A stretch of DNA of 45,906 bases from an uncultured Collinsella sp. (GCA_900540095.1 UQEO01000004.1:1-45906), one strand, 5' to 3'; shown: positions 26,572-34,741, counted from the stretch's first letter. Translations and numbers: made by a program. The notes: a model not told the origin generated them from the sequence alone.

Positions 26572-28227
26572 ATGAGTGATTCGGGAGTAGATACTGTCCT
26601 TATCGAGCGCAGGATCGCCGCTATTGGAACAAAAGTTGACCAGATGACCACGAAGGTCGATAAGGTCGAATCGCAAATGGAGGAAGTGCGGAAGGACCTT
26701 AAAAAGCTCCGAAAGGACTTTCTCGAGATGATGCTCGAGCAGCGTCGTACCGCCGCACTTGAGCAGGCGACTACGGAGCTCGTGAGCGTCCGGCAGGAGA
26801 TGGACAAAAAGTTCGGCAACTACTCAGTGGTTCGAAACACCATGGTCGGTATTCTCCAGGCAACCGATGCGGCGCTCGTGCGCAAGGCGACGATTTCGAC
26901 GGTCTCCGAGGAGTTAATGATCTCTACCCCGGACTACTGGCTGGCACCTGTCCTGGTTGCCCTTGCGGCATGGATCAACAACAACCGAGATCTTGCAGAG
27001 CGCGCAATACGCGAGGCTGTCAAACGTGACAACGAGCACACGTCGCTTGCGATGGCTCTGATCTGCAGACGTAATAACCGCACGGCTACGTGCTACGAAT
27101 GGTTAGCGCGCTACTTCTCGACGCAAAACGCCGCCCGCATCGATGCCGATGCGATGGTCTACATCGATGCCTATATCAACGGCATCTTTGGAACCGACGA
27201 AAAGCACCTGTGCGACGACTATATGGCGGGCTGGATCGAGCAGATCAGAAATCAGAGCCCTGAGTTCGAGAATGAGCAGTCAGAGTCATGGGCGGAGTAC
27301 TTTACCGGCTACGAGGAGGATATGAGTTCGAGATATCCGGCGCTCAAGGTGGTGGTCAAGGAGTTTGACTACATCAATAAGTATCTCGGAAAAGTCGAGG
27401 CAATCGAGAGCATCTCCAATGACTTCGCCGACCTCAAGGCTTCTGATGTTGACGAGAGGACGCTTGCCGAGCAGGTTGACAGGCATTTGATGGAGCTCGT
27501 TAACTCCGATGACTCCAAGGAGCGAAATTTGCGCCGCCAGGAGGAGTATCTTCTTGCGGTCAAGGCATTTGGCGGAGACGTGGAGCGCGCCCGAGAGCTC
27601 GTCAATCGTCGCCGCGATGAGAAGCGTCAGCAGACGATGAACATCATCGACCAGATGACACGCTCGATGCGCGACCAGAGTGCGTCTGTGGATGTGCATA
27701 AGAAGAAGACCGCGATTCAGTTTTTGGGTTCCTATATCAACGGTGGTTTCAACCGGTATCGCAAGAGCGACATCCCCGAATTTCCGCAGGCGATCACCCT
27801 TGACTTCGACGGATGGACAAGCAGGGCGGTTACCGACGATGAGGGTAATGCGCTGCGCGGCGATTATGTTCGCTATGTCGGTGAAGAGAAGAAAAAGGAG
27901 CTCGCTGAGCTTGATGTCAAGGTTGCGAAGGGCAACAAGAGCCACAAGATAGCGGCCGTTGTCCTCGCTGTTTTGGGAGTAGCTTTCTTTGCGTTTGTAA
28001 ACCAGGTTATTGGCATTCTGCTTCTTGCGGGGGCTGGCTATTGTCTAGTAAAGACGAGCCTCTCGGGCAAGCAGCGCGCTACGGAGGCAGAAGAGATTGA
28101 GGCCAAATACTCCAAACGCATCCAGGGAGGCTGTTCCGAGATCGATCTGGCGCTTAATCAGTGGAAGAGCGCGAAGGAAGCTGCGGCCGAGCGCAGCGAC
28201 CTGCTTAAGCTTGAAAAGGTTGCCTAG
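26572..28227 (+). CDS. Coiled-coil membrane protein of the SPFH cluster
   Basis: A 551-residue protein. The start at ATG 26572 follows AAAGGTGG; a GTG at 26563 lies inside that site. Residues 1-75 form a heptad-like coiled coil (IGTKVDQMTTKVDKVESQM...LKKLRKDFLEM). The middle is soluble and helical (about 90-400). A membrane hairpin of two segments lies at about 456-497 (IAAVVLAVLGVAFFAFVNQV and IGILLLAGAGYCLVKTSL), then a helical cytoplasmic tail. No family recognised. The coiled coil raises the possibility that it stands in for the absent PspA as the structural partner of the SPFH protein; this is speculative. Confidence 0.65.
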   Translation: MSDSGVDTVLIERRIAAIGTKVDQMTTKVDKVESQMEEVRKDLKKLRKDFLEMMLEQRRTAALEQATTELVSVRQEMDKKFGNYSVVRNTMVGILQATDAALVRKATISTVSEELMISTPDYWLAPVLVALAAWINNNRDLAERAIREAVKRDNEHTSLAMALICRRNNRTATCYEWLARYFSTQNAARIDADAMVYIDAYINGIFGTDEKHLCDDYMAGWIEQIRNQSPEFENEQSESWAEYFTGYEEDMSSRYPALKVVVKEFDYINKYLGKVEAIESISNDFADLKASDVDERTLAEQVDRHLMELVNSDDSKERNLRRQEEYLLAVKAFGGDVERARELVNRRRDEKRQQTMNIIDQMTRSMRDQSASVDVHKKKTAIQFLGSYINGGFNRYRKSDIPEFPQAITLDFDGWTSRAVTDDEGNALRGDYVRYVGEEKKKELAELDVKVAKGNKSHKIAAVVLAVLGVAFFAFVNQVIGILLLAGAGYCLVKTSLSGKQRATEAEEIEAKYSKRIQGGCSEIDLALNQWKSAKEAAAERSDLLKLEKVA

Positions 28228-28270
28228 CCGGTAGGATTTGTCTCGATAATCCATGAATGGAGTGAAAAAG

Positions 28271-28462
28271 ATGGCTGATGAAGTGACTGATTTCGACCAT
28301 AACGATGCTGCAATGCAGGACCTCGATGCATTGAGCGAGCTCGATAGTCTGTTTGAAGAGGACGAGCGACTGAAGCAAGCTGAGAACAATGTTTTGACCC
28401 AAAATCTCACGGGCTTCGCAAACTGCTTTCCCGATTGGGATTTGCATCCGCCGGTAGCGTAG
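28271..28462 (+). CDS. Small acidic protein closing the SPFH cluster
   Basis: A 63-residue protein with GGAGTG (28259-28264) upstream of the ATG, 43 bp after the coiled-coil gene. It is strongly acidic and helical for about 45 residues (DLDALSELDSLFEEDERL). It ends in a distinctive aromatic/proline tail, FANCFPDWDLHPPVA. The contrast between the acidic helix and the specific-looking tail suggests a regulatory or adaptor peptide that docks on a partner. I cannot name a family. A hairpin follows at 28513. Confidence 0.6.
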   Translation: MADEVTDFDHNDAAMQDLDALSELDSLFEEDERLKQAENNVLTQNLTGFANCFPDWDLHPPVA

Positions 28463-28512
28463 AAAAGCGCTTGAAGCACAAGCTACGATCATTTGGAAAC
28501 ATCGATGTTTCT

Positions 28513-28544
28513 GCGGGCTAGAAGCCATGGGGCTTTTGGCCCGC
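28513..28544 (+). terminator. Hairpin after the SPFH cluster
   Basis: GCGGGC with inner AGAAGCC (28513-28526) pairs with GGCTTTTGGCCCGC (28531-28544). The T run is weak, so termination is likely but not certain. Confidence 0.5.
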
Positions 28545-28652
28545 TGGCTTTCATATGCCGGTCGGCGGCATAGGGCATCAATCGTATTCTAGATTCTTGG
28601 ACGCCAGGCCGACTCGCTTCGGATCGGGCGCTACACCACCTTTCTCGACACT

Positions 28653-28692
28653 ACCAATCTGACAGGGCCTCGTCCGTTCTCGGTCGGGGCCC
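28653..28692 (+). terminator. Hairpin upstream of the toxin-antitoxin genes
   Basis: GGGCCTCGTCCG pairs imperfectly with CGGTCGGGGCCC and is followed by TTTTGTG. It could be a terminator for read-through from upstream. Confidence 0.5.
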
Positions 28693-28712
28693 TTTTGTGT
28701 GACCTAACAGGT

Positions 28713-28730
28713 TTGCTATACTGCTAGCAA
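28713..28730 (+). promoter_or_regulatory. Antitoxin operator overlapping the -10 box
   Basis: The palindrome TTGCTA-TACTGC-TAGCAA (28713-28730) overlaps TATACT (28717-28722). It is directly followed by AGGAAGGAG and the antitoxin ATG at 28747. This is the usual layout for autoregulated toxin-antitoxin operons. Confidence 0.6.
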
Positions 28731-28746
28731 GTAGGAAGGAGCCGCT

Positions 28747-29088
28747 ATGGGTACAGCAACAGTGCAGCTCAACACGCGAATCGATCCTATGCTCAAAGCT
28801 GGTGGCGATGCGGTCCTCACTCGCAATGGATTGGGGCCGAGCGATGCCATTCGTGCGCTTTGGGCCTATCTCGTCGAGCATCAAACGTTGCCGGGATTTA
28901 TGGTAGCGGATAAGCGCGAGGCATCCCGTGCGGAGAGTCTGGCCGAGCAGGGAAGTGGCCTGGCTTTTTCTTCGTTGGGGCTGAGCGCGTCGGATTTTGC
29001 ACCGGCCGAATCTTCGGCGGAAGACTGGGATGCCGTACGGGATGATATGTATGATGCGATGATTGCCGACATCGAGGCGAATTGCTGA
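28747..29088 (+). CDS. RelB/DinJ-type antitoxin
   Basis: A 113-residue protein whose N-terminus (TATVQLNTRIDPMLKAGGDAVL, GLGPSDAIRALWAYLVEH) is the ribbon-helix-helix DNA-binding domain of RelB/DinJ antitoxins. The acidic C-terminus would bind and neutralise the toxin. A strong GGAAGGAG precedes the start, and its stop overlaps the toxin start (TGATG), so the two are co-translated. The partner is a PIN protein rather than a RelE/YafQ-type toxin, a less usual pairing. Confidence 0.85.
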   Translation: MGTATVQLNTRIDPMLKAGGDAVLTRNGLGPSDAIRALWAYLVEHQTLPGFMVADKREASRAESLAEQGSGLAFSSLGLSASDFAPAESSAEDWDAVRDDMYDAMIADIEANC

Positions 29089-29555
29089 TGATTGAGGCAA
29101 AGCATCTCTTGGTAGATACGAACGTTTGGCTCGATTATTACCTGCAAGAGGGGGCGTTCGACGAAGCGAGAAGATTGGTTGAACTGGCCGAGGCAGGAAA
29201 GATCGACCTTCTGTATGCGCCAACGACGGCAAAGGATGTATTCTATCTTTTGCCTCGGCGTCTAGCCCGGCGGAACGTGAATGGGATGAACGTGTCGTTT
29301 GCCTCGGCGTCATGGGCCTGCATTGAGCACATGATGCAGGTGGCAACCGCCTCTCCGCTTTCGTTGGCAGAGTGCGAGATGGCGCGCATGCTTGGCAAGC
29401 GCATGCCGGATCTTGAAGACAACCTCATCATCGCTTCGGGCGAGACGGCAGACGTTGACTACGTAGTCACGAGCGACCGGCGCATGCTGGAGGAGATGCC
29501 CGAAGTTTGCCTGACGCCTGCCCGCGCACTCGATATGATTGGGATCCTAAACTAA
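29088..29555 (+). CDS. PIN-domain ribonuclease toxin
   Basis: A 155-residue PIN-domain protein; members are Mg-dependent RNases, often VapC toxins. Catalytic acidic residues are visible: Asp10 in HLLVDTNVWLDYY, then TTAKDVFYLL, DLEDNLIIASGE and VDYVVTSDRRMLEE. The ATG overlaps the antitoxin stop (TGATG at 29086-29090). Its length is slightly above typical VapC. The pair is intact with no frameshift, so it is probably functional. Adjacent AT-richer and repeat-containing sequence fits a mobile stability module. Confidence 0.9.
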   Translation: MIEAKHLLVDTNVWLDYYLQEGAFDEARRLVELAEAGKIDLLYAPTTAKDVFYLLPRRLARRNVNGMNVSFASASWACIEHMMQVATASPLSLAECEMARMLGKRMPDLEDNLIIASGETADVDYVVTSDRRMLEEMPEVCLTPARALDMIGILN

Positions 29556-29620
29556 CCTTGCCTGTCTCGTTTCGCTATCATATGGGGCATTGTGAACCTC
29601 ATGCAACTTTGGAGGACGGT

Positions 29621-30088
29621 ATGGCGGATAACGCCGAGATGCTATTCTCGCCTGAGCTGGTGTTTTTTGATTGGGAGTGCGCGACGCCGGGTGAGGTGTT
29701 TGCGCGCCTCGAGGGTGAGCTTGCCCCGCGCGGCTACATTACATCCGGTTGGCTCGATGCCGTCCGCGCGCGCGAGGATGCCTATCCCACGGGCCTTGCC
29801 ATGCCGGCGGCCAACATCGCCATCCCGCACACCGATCCGGGGTTTGTGGCTAAGCCCTATATCGCGGTGGTGAAGCCCGCATCGACCGTGACGTTTAATG
29901 CCATGGCGGGCATGGGTGCCCCGGTGCCGGCGCAGATCATCATCAACCTGGGCATTGCCGAGCCGGGCGGCCAGGTCGAGGCACTTCAGGCGCTCATGAA
30001 TATCTTTATGGACGCCGACGCTGCGGCCGATGTGCTTAGCCAGACCACGTGCCAAGGCATGGTCGATGCTATCCGCCGCCACTTTTAG
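29621..30088 (+). CDS. PTS EIIA-type protein (fructose/galactitol family)
   Basis: A 155-residue cytoplasmic phosphotransferase component. The phospho-accepting His70 lies in NIAIPHTDPGF, the EIIA-Ntr/Fru/Gat signature, with PTGLAMPAAN before it. The start at 29621 follows GGAGG (29611-29615). No EIIB or EIIC genes are adjacent, so it may serve a PTS encoded elsewhere or be regulatory. Sugar specificity cannot be read from this window. Confidence 0.85.
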   Translation: MADNAEMLFSPELVFFDWECATPGEVFARLEGELAPRGYITSGWLDAVRAREDAYPTGLAMPAANIAIPHTDPGFVAKPYIAVVKPASTVTFNAMAGMGAPVPAQIIINLGIAEPGGQVEALQALMNIFMDADAAADVLSQTTCQGMVDAIRRHF

Positions 30089-30095
30089 GGTCGGC

Positions 30096-30210
30096 ACTTG
30101 GGGACTGTCCCAAACTGCCGGCAGAAAAGGAACGTCCCTAATTGCCGTCTGCCAGAGCGGTCCCCTTTGCACCAAAATGGTGCAGATTAACCTGTCCCCC
30201 ATGCACCAGG
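30096..30210. repeat. Cluster of GGGAC-type palindromic repeats
   Basis: The gap between the PTS gene and the foldase gene holds GGGGACTGTCCC, CTGCCGGCAG, GGAACGTCCCTAATTGCCG and TGCACCA/TGGTGCA dyads, with AACCTGTCCCCC. The AACGTCCC(T)AATTGC motif matches 10745-10765. It resembles dispersed REP sequences. No gene is seen. Confidence 0.6.
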
Positions 30211-30275
30211 TGTGCCGCGGGGGCTGCGTTGTGACACAATGGCGTTTGTTCGATTCGTGATGCGAAAGGCCAAAC

Positions 30276-31499
30276 ATGGCAAATAAAAAAAAGAACCCCG
30301 AGGCCGCGCCGACGCCCGAGCAACAGGCTCGCGCCGCCTCCAGCTCTCGTCAGAAGCGGCGCAAGACCTATGTGTCCAAGACTGCCAAGATCGTCCTAGT
30401 GGTCATCGGCGTGCTGGCAATGCTGCTTTCCGTCTCGGCCATGGCGTGCTCCGGCCTGATGTCACAGACTGAAAGCGCCAGCTCGGGCTATAAGCTCACT
30501 GGTGGCGTGGCTGCTACCATCAATGGCACCAACCTCACCGAGGACACCGTGACCAAGCAGATCATGGGCATGCGCACATCCCATGGCTACACTAAGGACA
30601 AGGACTGGGCGCGGTACCTGGTCAACAACGATCTCACGCCCAAAAAGTACCGCAAGCAGCTCATCGACTCCTACACGCAGCAGATTCTGCTTCAACAGGC
30701 GCAGAAGGAAAACGGCGTGACCGTCTCGGACGAGGAGGTCGAGAAGGCCTGGAAGGACGCCTGCAAGAGGTCCGGTGGCGCCAAGGCCTTTAAGAAGACG
30801 CTTCAGACCTATGGCTACACCGAGGACACTTACAAGGACTCGCTCAAGGAGAGCCTGGCGCAGCAGAAACTCAAGGATGCAGTAGCACCCACAAGCAAGC
30901 CCAAGGACAGCGAGATTGTCGATTACATCAACGAGAACCTGTCCAAATACAATGACGCCCGTCGCTCGTCGAATATTCTGATCAAGGTCGATTCTGACGC
31001 ATCTGACGAGGACAAGGCTGCCGCCAAGGCCAAGGCGCAGGAGTGCCTGGACAAGATTAGCTCCGGCGAGCTAAGCTTTGAGGACGCTGTGAAGCAGTAC
31101 TCCGACGATACCGGCTCCAAGGATAAGAAGGGCGATGTGGGCTGGGACAAGCTCACCACCTTCGTCGACAGCTACCAGAAGGCGCTCGAGGGGCTCAACA
31201 AGGGCGATGTGAGCGACGTCGTCGAGTCGACCTATGGTTACCACATCATCAAGTGCACCGACTACTTCCATGTCGATAGCCAAGTCGATGATATCAAGCA
31301 GGTGCCCAAGGACATCAAGAAGTACGTTTCCAACGTGGTGAAGACGCAGGCAGAGAGCGCTGCGTACAGCGAGTGGCTGGAGCAGTACAAGAAGGACGCC
31401 GACATCACCGTTAACCCCATGCCCAAGGACGTGCCGTACAACGTCAGCCTGAAGGGCGTCACCAAGAGTTCGGCCGACGATTCGTCGAAGACTAAGTAA
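30276..31499 (+). CDS. PrsA-like parvulin foldase (peptidylprolyl isomerase)
   Basis: A 407-residue extracytoplasmic folding factor. A basic cytoplasmic N-terminus of about 37 residues precedes a membrane segment (IVLVVIGVLAMLLSVSAMA) ending at a Cys in AMACSG that only weakly fits a lipobox. So it may be a lipoprotein or simply anchored. A SurA/PrsA-type chaperone region (residues about 75-200, KQIMGMRTSHGYTKDKDW onward) leads to a parvulin domain at about 225-325 (RRSSNILIKVD, SFEDAVKQYSDD, KGDVGWDKL and STYGYHIIKCTDY). The tail is Lys/Ser-rich. It is placed just before yqeY. Confidence 0.85.
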   Translation: MANKKKNPEAAPTPEQQARAASSSRQKRRKTYVSKTAKIVLVVIGVLAMLLSVSAMACSGLMSQTESASSGYKLTGGVAATINGTNLTEDTVTKQIMGMRTSHGYTKDKDWARYLVNNDLTPKKYRKQLIDSYTQQILLQQAQKENGVTVSDEEVEKAWKDACKRSGGAKAFKKTLQTYGYTEDTYKDSLKESLAQQKLKDAVAPTSKPKDSEIVDYINENLSKYNDARRSSNILIKVDSDASDEDKAAAKAKAQECLDKISSGELSFEDAVKQYSDDTGSKDKKGDVGWDKLTTFVDSYQKALEGLNKGDVSDVVESTYGYHIIKCTDYFHVDSQVDDIKQVPKDIKKYVSNVVKTQAESAAYSEWLEQYKKDADITVNPMPKDVPYNVSLKGVTKSSADDSSKTK

Positions 31500-31504
31500 T
31501 CATG

Positions 31505-31530
31505 GGGCGGCGCTCGAGTGAGTGCCGCCC
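31505..31530 (+). terminator. GC-rich hairpin between prsA-like gene and yqeY
   Basis: GGGCGGC (31505-31511) pairs with GCCGCCC (31524-31530). It lies 5 bp after the foldase stop and has little T run, so it may attenuate rather than terminate. Confidence 0.45.
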
Positions 31531-31553
31531 GTACTATTAAGGAGGATTTGCAG

Positions 31554-31997
31554 ATGACCAACGAAGAGCTGCAGAAGGAAATGATTGCGGCCATGAAGGC
31601 CAAGGACAAGGTTCGCCTGTCCATCATTCGCCAGGTTAAGGCCGAGGTGAAGAATATCGAGGTCAACGAGCGCCGCGATGTGACCGAGGAAGACGTCAAC
31701 AGTATGATCAAGCGTCTGATTAAGCAGACGAGCGAGACGCTGGAGATGTCCATCAAGGCCGGCACCGACCAAGAGCGTACCGACAATCTGACCGAGCAGG
31801 TCAAGATTCTGGAGAGCCTGCTGCCCGCGCAGGTTTCGGGCGAGGAGCTCGAAGCCCAGATTGATCAGGTTATCGCCGAGCTGGGCGCCACGTCCAAGAA
31901 GCAGATGGGCCAGGTCATGGGCGCGCTCGGCAAGGCCACCGGCGGCAACTTCGACAAGCCGGCCGCGGCAAAGATCGTCGGCGCAAAGCTTGCGTAA
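31554..31997 (+). CDS. YqeY/GatB-like protein
   Basis: A 147-residue YqeY-family protein, related to the tRNA-binding tail of GatB amidotransferase. The pattern is MTNEELQKEMIAAMKAKDKV, LSIIRQVKAEVKNIEV, then ESLLPAQVSGEELEAQI and KKQMGQVMGALGKATGG, spanning the whole family length. The ATG at 31554 follows AAGGAGGA. The cellular role of stand-alone YqeY is not established; tRNA-related activity is assumed. Confidence 0.9.
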   Translation: MTNEELQKEMIAAMKAKDKVRLSIIRQVKAEVKNIEVNERRDVTEEDVNSMIKRLIKQTSETLEMSIKAGTDQERTDNLTEQVKILESLLPAQVSGEELEAQIDQVIAELGATSKKQMGQVMGALGKATGGNFDKPAAAKIVGAKLA

Positions 31998-32000
31998 TTT

Positions 32001-32028
32001 GTTACGCGGTTTTACCAAACCGCGTAAC
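32001..32028. terminator. Hairpin after yqeY
   Basis: GTTACGCGGTTT (32001-32012) and AAACCGCGTAAC (32017-32028) form a perfect 12-bp stem with a 4-nt loop. There is no T run. It may terminate or protect the 3' end. Confidence 0.6.
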
Positions 32029-32041
32029 GGCTCGACGTTGC

Positions 32042-32141
32042 AAACCCGTACACGCGAGCAATCTGACGTTCAATTTCAAGGGCGCGACCATAAGGTCTGC
32101 GCCCTTTCATTTCACGTCACCTTGCTCGCGTGTACGGGTTT
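32042..32141. repeat. 100-nt long hairpin element
   Basis: The outer arms AAACCCGTACACGCGAGCAA (32042-32061) and its complement (32122-32141) are perfect over 20 bp. A bulged inner part, then AAGGGCGC/GCGCCCTT (32078-32085 and 32099-32106), then GACC-ATAA-GGTC, continue the stem to the tip. It encodes no protein. The size is similar to the hairpin at 35381-35486. Confidence 0.75.
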
Positions 32142-32177
32142 TCGCTGAATTATGCTCAACAAGGGCGGTTGGAAGCG

Positions 32178-32244
32178 CTCATTGGGGACAGGCTTAAATG
32201 AGTGCCCAATTAGTGGACACTCATTTAAGCCTGTCCCCAATGAG
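32178..32244. repeat. 27-bp perfect inverted repeat with GGGGACAGG
   Basis: Arms 32178-32204 and 32218-32244 are perfectly complementary over 27 bp and contain GGGGACAGGC. A 13-nt loop separates them. It is one of several GGGACAGG palindromes in the window. It lies upstream of the ABC importer operon. Confidence 0.85.
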
Positions 32245-32350
32245 TGGGTTAAAGGTTGCGGGTTCTTTACGGGAATGTAGTGTGGGCTGCGGAAACGTGG
32301 TTCTTTCCGTACAATAGTTCAACTCATGTAAACGCAGGGAAGGGACATTC

Positions 32351-33082
32351 ATGGCAGACATGATCGAGATCAAGCATCTCAACAAGTACTTTGGCGATCT
32401 GCATGTGCTCAAAGATATCAACCTTACCGTCAAGCGCGGCGAGAAACTCGTAATGATCGGGCCTTCCGGCTCTGGCAAGTCGACGCTCATCCGTTGCGTC
32501 GATTATCTTGAGGAGCCCACGTCGGGCGAGGTCGTCATCGACGGTACGCCGCTCACCAAAAAGAATCACCTGGAAATGGCTCGCAAGTATAGTTCCATGG
32601 TGTTTCAGCAGTTCAACCTGTATCCCAACATGACGGTGTTGGGCAACCTGACGCTCGCGCCCATCAAGCTGCAAAAGAAAAGCAAGGAGGAGGCGACCGA
32701 GATTGCCATCGCCGCGCTCAAGCGCGTCGGCATGGCGCATAAGGCCGGTGAGTATCCGCAGAATCTCTCGGGCGGTCAGCAGCAGCGCATCGCCATCGCT
32801 CGTGCCCTGTGCACCAAGCAGCCCATCATCCTGTTTGACGAGCCGACTTCGGCGCTCGACCCCGAGATGGTCCAGGAGGTTCTAGACGTTATGATTGAGC
32901 TCGCGCAGGAGGACATCACCATGATCTGCGTGACGCACGAGATGGGCTTCGCGCGCCAGGTTGCCGATCGCGTCATCTTCATGGAGGACGGCCGCATCCT
33001 GGAGGAGGGCACGCCCGAGCACTTCTTTGATAATCCCGAAAACCCGCGCTGCCGCGAGTTCCTGTCCAAGATTCTGCACTAG
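32351..33082 (+). CDS. Polar amino acid ABC transporter ATPase (GlnQ-like)
   Basis: A 243-residue ATPase that powers amino-acid uptake. Walker A is GPSGSGKSTLI, the signature is LSGGQQQRIAIARAL, Walker B is PIILFDEPTSALDP, and the H-loop is VTHEMGF. MVFQQFNLYPNMTVLGNL is the Q-loop style of the PAAT family. It heads an operon of ATPase, binding protein and two permeases (32351-35380). Substrate is probably glutamate, glutamine or another polar amino acid; specificity is not readable. Confidence 0.93.
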   Translation: MADMIEIKHLNKYFGDLHVLKDINLTVKRGEKLVMIGPSGSGKSTLIRCVDYLEEPTSGEVVIDGTPLTKKNHLEMARKYSSMVFQQFNLYPNMTVLGNLTLAPIKLQKKSKEEATEIAIAALKRVGMAHKAGEYPQNLSGGQQQRIAIARALCTKQPIILFDEPTSALDPEMVQEVLDVMIELAQEDITMICVTHEMGFARQVADRVIFMEDGRILEEGTPEHFFDNPENPRCREFLSKILH

Positions 33083-33090
33083 GCGCGGTG

Positions 33091-33966
33091 ATGGACATGA
33101 CGGATATGACGAGGGCGGCCGTATCGCGCCGTCACTTTTTGCAGCTGGCTAGCGCCGGCATGCTTGCGCTGGCGGGGGCCGCGCTTACCGGTTGTGGCAG
33201 CTCTACCAGCGGCGAGGGCTCCGACAAGGGGTCCAAGCTTGCGGCCATCAAGTCGCGTGGCCATCTGAATGCCGGCGTTAAGAAGGACGTTCCCGGCTAT
33301 GGCTATTACGACACCGCCAAGGGTCGCTTTGAGGGCATGGAAGTCGATTTGTGCTACCAGATCGCCGCTGCCGTTTTTGGTGTGGGCTACAAGGAGGCCC
33401 GTGCCCAGGAGCTCGTCGAGTTTACCGACGTAACGCCCAAGACGCGCGGCCCGCTGATCGATAACGGCCAACTTGACGTGGTCGCGGCGACCTACACCAT
33501 CACCGACGAGCGCAAGAAGAGCTGGGATTTCTCGACGCCGTATCGCACCGACTACGTGGGACTCATGGTCAAGAAGCGTTCGGGCTTTACCTCGATTGAG
33601 GATCTGGATGGCAAGGTCATTGGTGTGAGCCAGGGTGCCACCACGCAGGGCCTAATCGAGCAGATGATCAAGGACAACGGTTTTAACTGCAAGCCCGAGT
33701 TTAGGGCCTTTAGCGGCTATCCCATCATCAAGAGTTCGCTCGACGCCGGCAATATCGACGTCTTTGCCATGGACCGCTCCACGCTGGCCGGTTACATGAA
33801 CGAGACCGTTGAGCTGTTGCAGCCCGAGGTCAAGTTTGGCGAGCAGGGCTACGGCGTGGCGACCAAGAAGGGCTGCGACCTTTCGGCCGTGGTCGATCAG
33901 GTGATTTGCGATCGCCTGGCCGACGGCTGGCTCGACCAAGAGGTCAAGACCTGGGGTCTTGTATAG
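33091..33966 (+). CDS. Amino acid ABC transporter substrate-binding lipoprotein
   Basis: About 291 residues from ATG 33091 (ATG 33097 is also possible; the ribosome site is weak). The N-terminus SRRHFLQLASAGMLALAGA has a twin-arginine pair followed by the lipobox LTGC, suggesting Tat export and lipid anchoring. The mature part is an SBP_bac_3 domain: VPGYGYYDTAKGRFEGMEVDL, DVTPKTRGPLIDNGQLDVVAATYTIT, DFSTPYRTDYVGLMVKK and DGKVIGVSQGATTQ. It would capture the amino acid outside the cell and deliver it to the two permeases encoded next. Confidence 0.9.
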   Translation: MDMTDMTRAAVSRRHFLQLASAGMLALAGAALTGCGSSTSGEGSDKGSKLAAIKSRGHLNAGVKKDVPGYGYYDTAKGRFEGMEVDLCYQIAAAVFGVGYKEARAQELVEFTDVTPKTRGPLIDNGQLDVVAATYTITDERKKSWDFSTPYRTDYVGLMVKKRSGFTSIEDLDGKVIGVSQGATTQGLIEQMIKDNGFNCKPEFRAFSGYPIIKSSLDAGNIDVFAMDRSTLAGYMNETVELLQPEVKFGEQGYGVATKKGCDLSAVVDQVICDRLADGWLDQEVKTWGLV

Positions 33967-33991
33967 GCGCATCGTCCAAGGAAGGAATCAA

Positions 33992-34738
33992 ATGCTCGAA
34001 GGATTATTTGACGCCGACCGTTGGTCGACGACATTTCAAAACATGGGGCCCTTCTGGGAGGGCTTTGGCGTGACGCTGCAAGTGGTCGTTGCCGGTCTGC
34101 TGCTGTCGCTGGTGCTGGGCACGCTGCTGGGCGTGTTTTCTACCACTCGCTCGCGCGTGCTGCGCGCCATAAGCCGAGTGTACGTGGAGTTTTACCAGAA
34201 CACCCCGTTGCCCGTGCAGGTACTCTTTATGTACATGGCCGGTCCGCAGTTTTTGCAGGCCATAACCGGTGCCGACCAGCCGGTGCGCATCGCGCCGTTC
34301 GTGCTGGGCTTCTTGGGTGTGGGCCTGTATCATGCAGCCTACATTTCGGAGGTCATCCGCACCGGTATCGAGGCGGTTCCGCGCGGTCAGATGGAGGCGG
34401 CCCAGAGCCAGGGCTTCACCCGTGCACAGGCGTACTGGTACATCGTGCTGCCCCAGACATTCAAAATCATTCTGCCGCCGCTGTGTAACCAGGCACTCAA
34501 CCTGGTCAAGAACACGTCGGTGCTGGCGCTTGTGGCCGGCGGCGACCTTATGTACCGTTCCGACAACTTTGTGAGTCTGTACGGTTACCTGCAGGGGTAC
34601 ATCGTCTGCTGCCTTATGTACTTTATCATCTGCTTCCCGCTCGCCATGCTGGTGCAGTGGCTCGAGCGCCGCTCCAAGGAGCGTCCGCGCGGTGTGAGCC
34701 TGGCCGAGCTGGGGCTCGACAACGTAGAGGAGGCCTAG
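33992..34738 (+). CDS. Amino acid ABC transporter permease 1
   Basis: A 248-residue inner-membrane permease. The start at 33992 has GGAAGGAA upstream; the in-frame extension to 33959 overlaps the previous gene and has no such site. The HisM/GlnP pattern is clear: GFGVTLQVVVAGLLLSLVLG, VEFYQNTPLPVQVLFMY, the EAA-loop EAVPRGQMEAAQSQGFTRAQAYWYIVLPQ, and LNLVKNTSVLALVAGGDLM. The gene following starts 3 bp after its stop. Confidence 0.93.
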   Translation: MLEGLFDADRWSTTFQNMGPFWEGFGVTLQVVVAGLLLSLVLGTLLGVFSTTRSRVLRAISRVYVEFYQNTPLPVQVLFMYMAGPQFLQAITGADQPVRIAPFVLGFLGVGLYHAAYISEVIRTGIEAVPRGQMEAAQSQGFTRAQAYWYIVLPQTFKIILPPLCNQALNLVKNTSVLALVAGGDLMYRSDNFVSLYGYLQGYIVCCLMYFIICFPLAMLVQWLERRSKERPRGVSLAELGLDNVEEA

Positions 34739-34741
34739 CGC

